This document shows, one piece after another, positions 51,902 to 53,793 of a stretch of 53,793 bases of DNA. The DNA lies in NCBI GenBank assembly GCA_030447545.1, contig JAUJOV010000014.1, forward strand, positions 1 through 53,793, given 5' to 3'. The stretch's first letter is position 1. Every line of letters begins with the position of its first letter. Made by a program: the position numbers and the translations under genes. The DNA is from Sphingomicrobium sp. Its GTDB lineage: Bacteria; Pseudomonadota; Alphaproteobacteria; Sphingomonadales; Sphingomonadaceae. The notes below the pieces were generated by a model. It ran no database searches and was not told the DNA's origin. It saw only the letters and a list, made by a program, of their open reading frames with translations.

Positions 51902-53013
51902 CCGCCGCGGTCGGGGGCGCCTATGCCGAGCTGCTCAGCGCCGGCGAGCTGAGAGCCGATCCGGCGCAGGCGCGCGCGGTCGCAGCGCTCGACCGGCTCG
52001 CGGCCGAGCTGAGCTCCAGCGATGGCGGCCTTCTCCGCCGGCTTCTCGGGAAGCGGCGGGACGGCCTCGCCGGAGTCTATTTGTGGGGCGGGGTAGGGCG
52101 CGGCAAGTCGATGCTGATGGACCTCGCCTTCGACCACATCGATGTGGCGCCCAAGCGCCGCGTCCACTTCCACGCCTTCATGCTCGAGACCCACGGCCGC
52201 CTGAGGCAGGCGCGGATGAGCGAGGACGGCGACCCGATCGAGCCGGTCGCCGAGCAGATCGCCGATGAGGCGAGGCTGCTGTGCTTCGACGAGATGATGG
52301 TGACCAACCCCGCCGACGCGATGATTCTCTCGCGCCTGTTCGAGCGGCTGCTCGAGCGCGGCGTGCATGTCGTCACCACCTCCAACCGCCCGCCGCGCGA
52401 CCTCTACAAGGACGGGCTCAACCGCGAGCTGTTCCTGCCATTCATCGAGCTGATCGAGAGCCGATTCGACGTGGTCGAGGTGAACGGTCCGACGGACTAT
52501 CGGCTCGACCGGCTCAGCGGTGTTCGCGTGTGGCACGTGCCCAATGGCGCGCAGGCAACCAAAGCGCTGAGCGACGCCTTCTTCAGGCTCACCGACTTTG
52601 CCGTCGAGGACCGCGCCAAGGTGCCGAGCGAGGAGCTCGATGTCGGCGGCGGGCGCACGCTGCACGTGCCCAAGAGCCTCAAGGGCGTCGCGGTCTTCTC
52701 GTTCAGGCGGCTGTGCGGCGAGCCGCGGGGCGCGGCCGACTATCTCGCCATCGCCCAGCGCTTTCACACCGTGATCGTCGTCGGCATTCCGGTGATGGGC
52801 CCGGAGATGCGCAATGAGGCGGCGCGCTTCACGACCCTGATCGACGCTCTGTACGAGCATCGCGTGAAGCTGCTCGCCGCGGCCGACGCCGAGCCCGCGG
52901 GCCTGTTCCGACAAGGCGACGGCAGCTTCGAGTTCCAGCGCACCGTCAGCCGGATCGAGGAGATGCGCAGCGCTGAATATCTCGCCGAGGGCCACGGCGC
53001 CGCCGAAGCTTGA
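51898..53013 (+). CDS. zapE: Cell division protein ZapE (AFG1-like ATPase)
   Basis: 371 residues. AAA+ ATPase of the AFG1/LACE1/ZapE family, linked to Z-ring constriction under stress in E. coli and to mitochondrial complex quality control in eukaryotes. 'GVYLWGGVGRGKSMLMDLAF' (Walker A), 'RRVHFHAFMLETHGRLRQAR', 'ARLLCFDEMMVTNPADAMIL' (Walker B), 'HVVTTSNRPPRDLYKDGLNR' (sensor 1), 'FSFRRLCGEPRGAADYLAIA' and 'RNEAARFTTLIDALYEHRVK'. Intact. Overlaps the thioesterase gene by 4 bases. Confidence 0.95.
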   Translation: MTAAVGGAYAELLSAGELRADPAQARAVAALDRLAAELSSSDGGLLRRLLGKRRDGLAGVYLWGGVGRGKSMLMDLAFDHIDVAPKRRVHFHAFMLETHGRLRQARMSEDGDPIEPVAEQIADEARLLCFDEMMVTNPADAMILSRLFERLLERGVHVVTTSNRPPRDLYKDGLNRELFLPFIELIESRFDVVEVNGPTDYRLDRLSGVRVWHVPNGAQATKALSDAFFRLTDFAVEDRAKVPSEELDVGGGRTLHVPKSLKGVAVFSFRRLCGEPRGAADYLAIAQRFHTVIVVGIPVMGPEMRNEAARFTTLIDALYEHRVKLLAAADAEPAGLFRQGDGSFEFQRTVSRIEEMRSAEYLAEGHGAAEA

Positions 53014-53062
53014 CCGGCTCAAGCGGCGCTCTAGCCTCGCCGACAAACCAGGAGACTGCCCG

Positions 53063-53793
53063 ATGCGCCGCCTCACCCTGCTTCTCGCCTGCCTGTCCGC
53101 GCCCGCGCTGGCAGCGCCCAATCCTCTGACCCAGCCGACGCAGCTCGATCCCGCGTGGCAGGCGCGGACCCGCGCCCTGTTCGAAAAGGCGATCGAGATC
53201 CCCACGGTCATCAACCGCGGCCAGGTGCCGAAGATGGCGGAGCTGATCGCCGGCGAGCTCAAGGCCGCGGGGCTCCCGGCGAGCGACATCCGCATCATCC
53301 CGCACGAGGGGCTGCCGGGCGACAAGACGGCGGCGCTGATCGCCCGCTGGCGCTCGCCCAAGCCGACGAACAAGCCGATGCTGATCCTCGGCCACATGGA
53401 CGTGGTCGAGGCCAAGCGCGAGGACTGGACGTTCGACCCGTTCACCTTTCGCGAGGAGGGCGGTTACTTCCTCGGCCGCGGCACCTCCGACATGAAGAAC
53501 GGAATCGTCGCGACCACGCTCGCGCTGATCAAATTGAAGCAGTCGGGATTTGTGCCGAACCGCGATATCATCCTGTTCTTCACCGGGGACGAGGAGACGG
53601 CGATGAACAGCGCGCGTTTCGGCTCGACCGAGTGGCGCAAGCACACCGACGCCGAGTTCGCGCTCAACGCCGACGGCGGCGGCGGGTCATATTCGCGCGA
53701 CGGGCGGCCGCTCGGCTTCGGGATCCAGACCGCCGAGAAGACCTACCAGACCTATTTCTTCACTGCCCGCAACCGCGGCGGCCACAGCTCGCG
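53063..53793 (+). CDS. M20-family exported metallopeptidase (truncated by window end)
   Basis: First 243 residues visible. Signal peptide 'MRRLTLLLACLSAPALAAP'. M20/ArgE-type zinc site: 'MLILGHMDVVEAKREDWTFD' (His and Asp ligand region), 'FLGRGTSDMKNGIVATTLAL' (bridging Asp), 'DIILFFTGDEETAMNSARF' (catalytic Glu-Glu) and 'EFALNADGGGG' (Asp ligand); the dimerisation domain begins at 'YQTYFFTARNRGGHSS'. Expected to cleave peptides or acyl-amino acids in the periplasm. AGGAG precedes the ATG. The C-terminal half lies outside the window. Confidence 0.9.
   Translation, partial: MRRLTLLLACLSAPALAAPNPLTQPTQLDPAWQARTRALFEKAIEIPTVINRGQVPKMAELIAGELKAAGLPASDIRIIPHEGLPGDKTAALIARWRSPKPTNKPMLILGHMDVVEAKREDWTFDPFTFREEGGYFLGRGTSDMKNGIVATTLALIKLKQSGFVPNRDIILFFTGDEETAMNSARFGSTEWRKHTDAEFALNADGGGGSYSRDGRPLGFGIQTAEKTYQTYFFTARNRGGHSS

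Noticed and set aside
51847..53445. A 532-codon reverse-strand frame opposite zapE and the M20 peptidase
   Set aside because: Antisense of two well-identified genes and crosses their boundary; no independent evidence.

Overview
This GC-rich window (roughly two-thirds G+C by eye) carries about 50 tightly packed genes with many 1-8 bp overlaps and frequent GTG/TTG starts. Gene content points to a sphingomonad alphaproteobacterium: a PhyR/NepR/EcfG general stress locus with a PhyP-like kinase, a PrsK/PrsR (PEP-CTERM/exosortase) two-component pair, an FtsZ with an '[13 protein letters not shown]' tail, and the run argS-SPOR-nagZ-scpAB-tatABC. No rRNA, tRNA, insertion sequence, prophage or CRISPR array was seen.

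Layout. 1-7 kb: partial GtrA-like protein, L,D-transpeptidase, MscS channel, frameshifted DNA-deoxyinosine glycosylase, GT4 and GT87 glycosyltransferases, YflT-like stress protein. 7-16 kb: rarA, a TM-helix/MscS-like protein, an unknown RNase H-fold-like protein, DUF2254 and YetF-like membrane proteins, a 28-aa membrane microprotein, an L,D-transpeptidase-like lipoprotein lacking the catalytic Cys, and a DUF1989/YqcI-YcgG operon. 16-28 kb: GT2, heme oxygenase plus bacteriophytochrome, prsK-prsR, YihY-like protein, PAS-GAF-HWE kinase with a receiver protein, ABC-F ATPase. 28-43 kb: PepSY-like protein, ftsZ, TPR-SPOR protein, dgt, DUF1800/DUF1501 pair, argS, two tandem SPOR proteins, nagZ, scpAB, tatABC. 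43-47 kb: general stress locus (PhyP-like kinase and nepR leftward; phyR, a 48-aa membrane protein and ecfG rightward; a NepR-like small reading frame after ecfG). 47-54 kb: glnE, bcp, an AAC(3)-I-like acetyltransferase, sdhB, a thioesterase, zapE and a truncated M20 peptidase.

Unifying theme. EcfG-type promoters (GGAAC-N16/17-CGTT) can be read at several sites. The match is perfect before the 48-aa/ecfG unit and before the YqcI-YcgG/DUF1989 operon, and near-perfect before the YflT-like gene, the 28-aa microprotein, the first L,D-transpeptidase and nepR. The window therefore seems to hold both the stress regulator and part of its regulon. The two stress-promoter-linked single-pass microproteins and the NepR-like frame are the best candidates for undescribed components.

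Caveat. At least 13 genes carry frameshifts, including about eight in essential ftsZ. Several can be repaired by changing one base in a short homopolymer, so sequence error is the simplest explanation. Frameshifted genes are given here as their full inferred spans.
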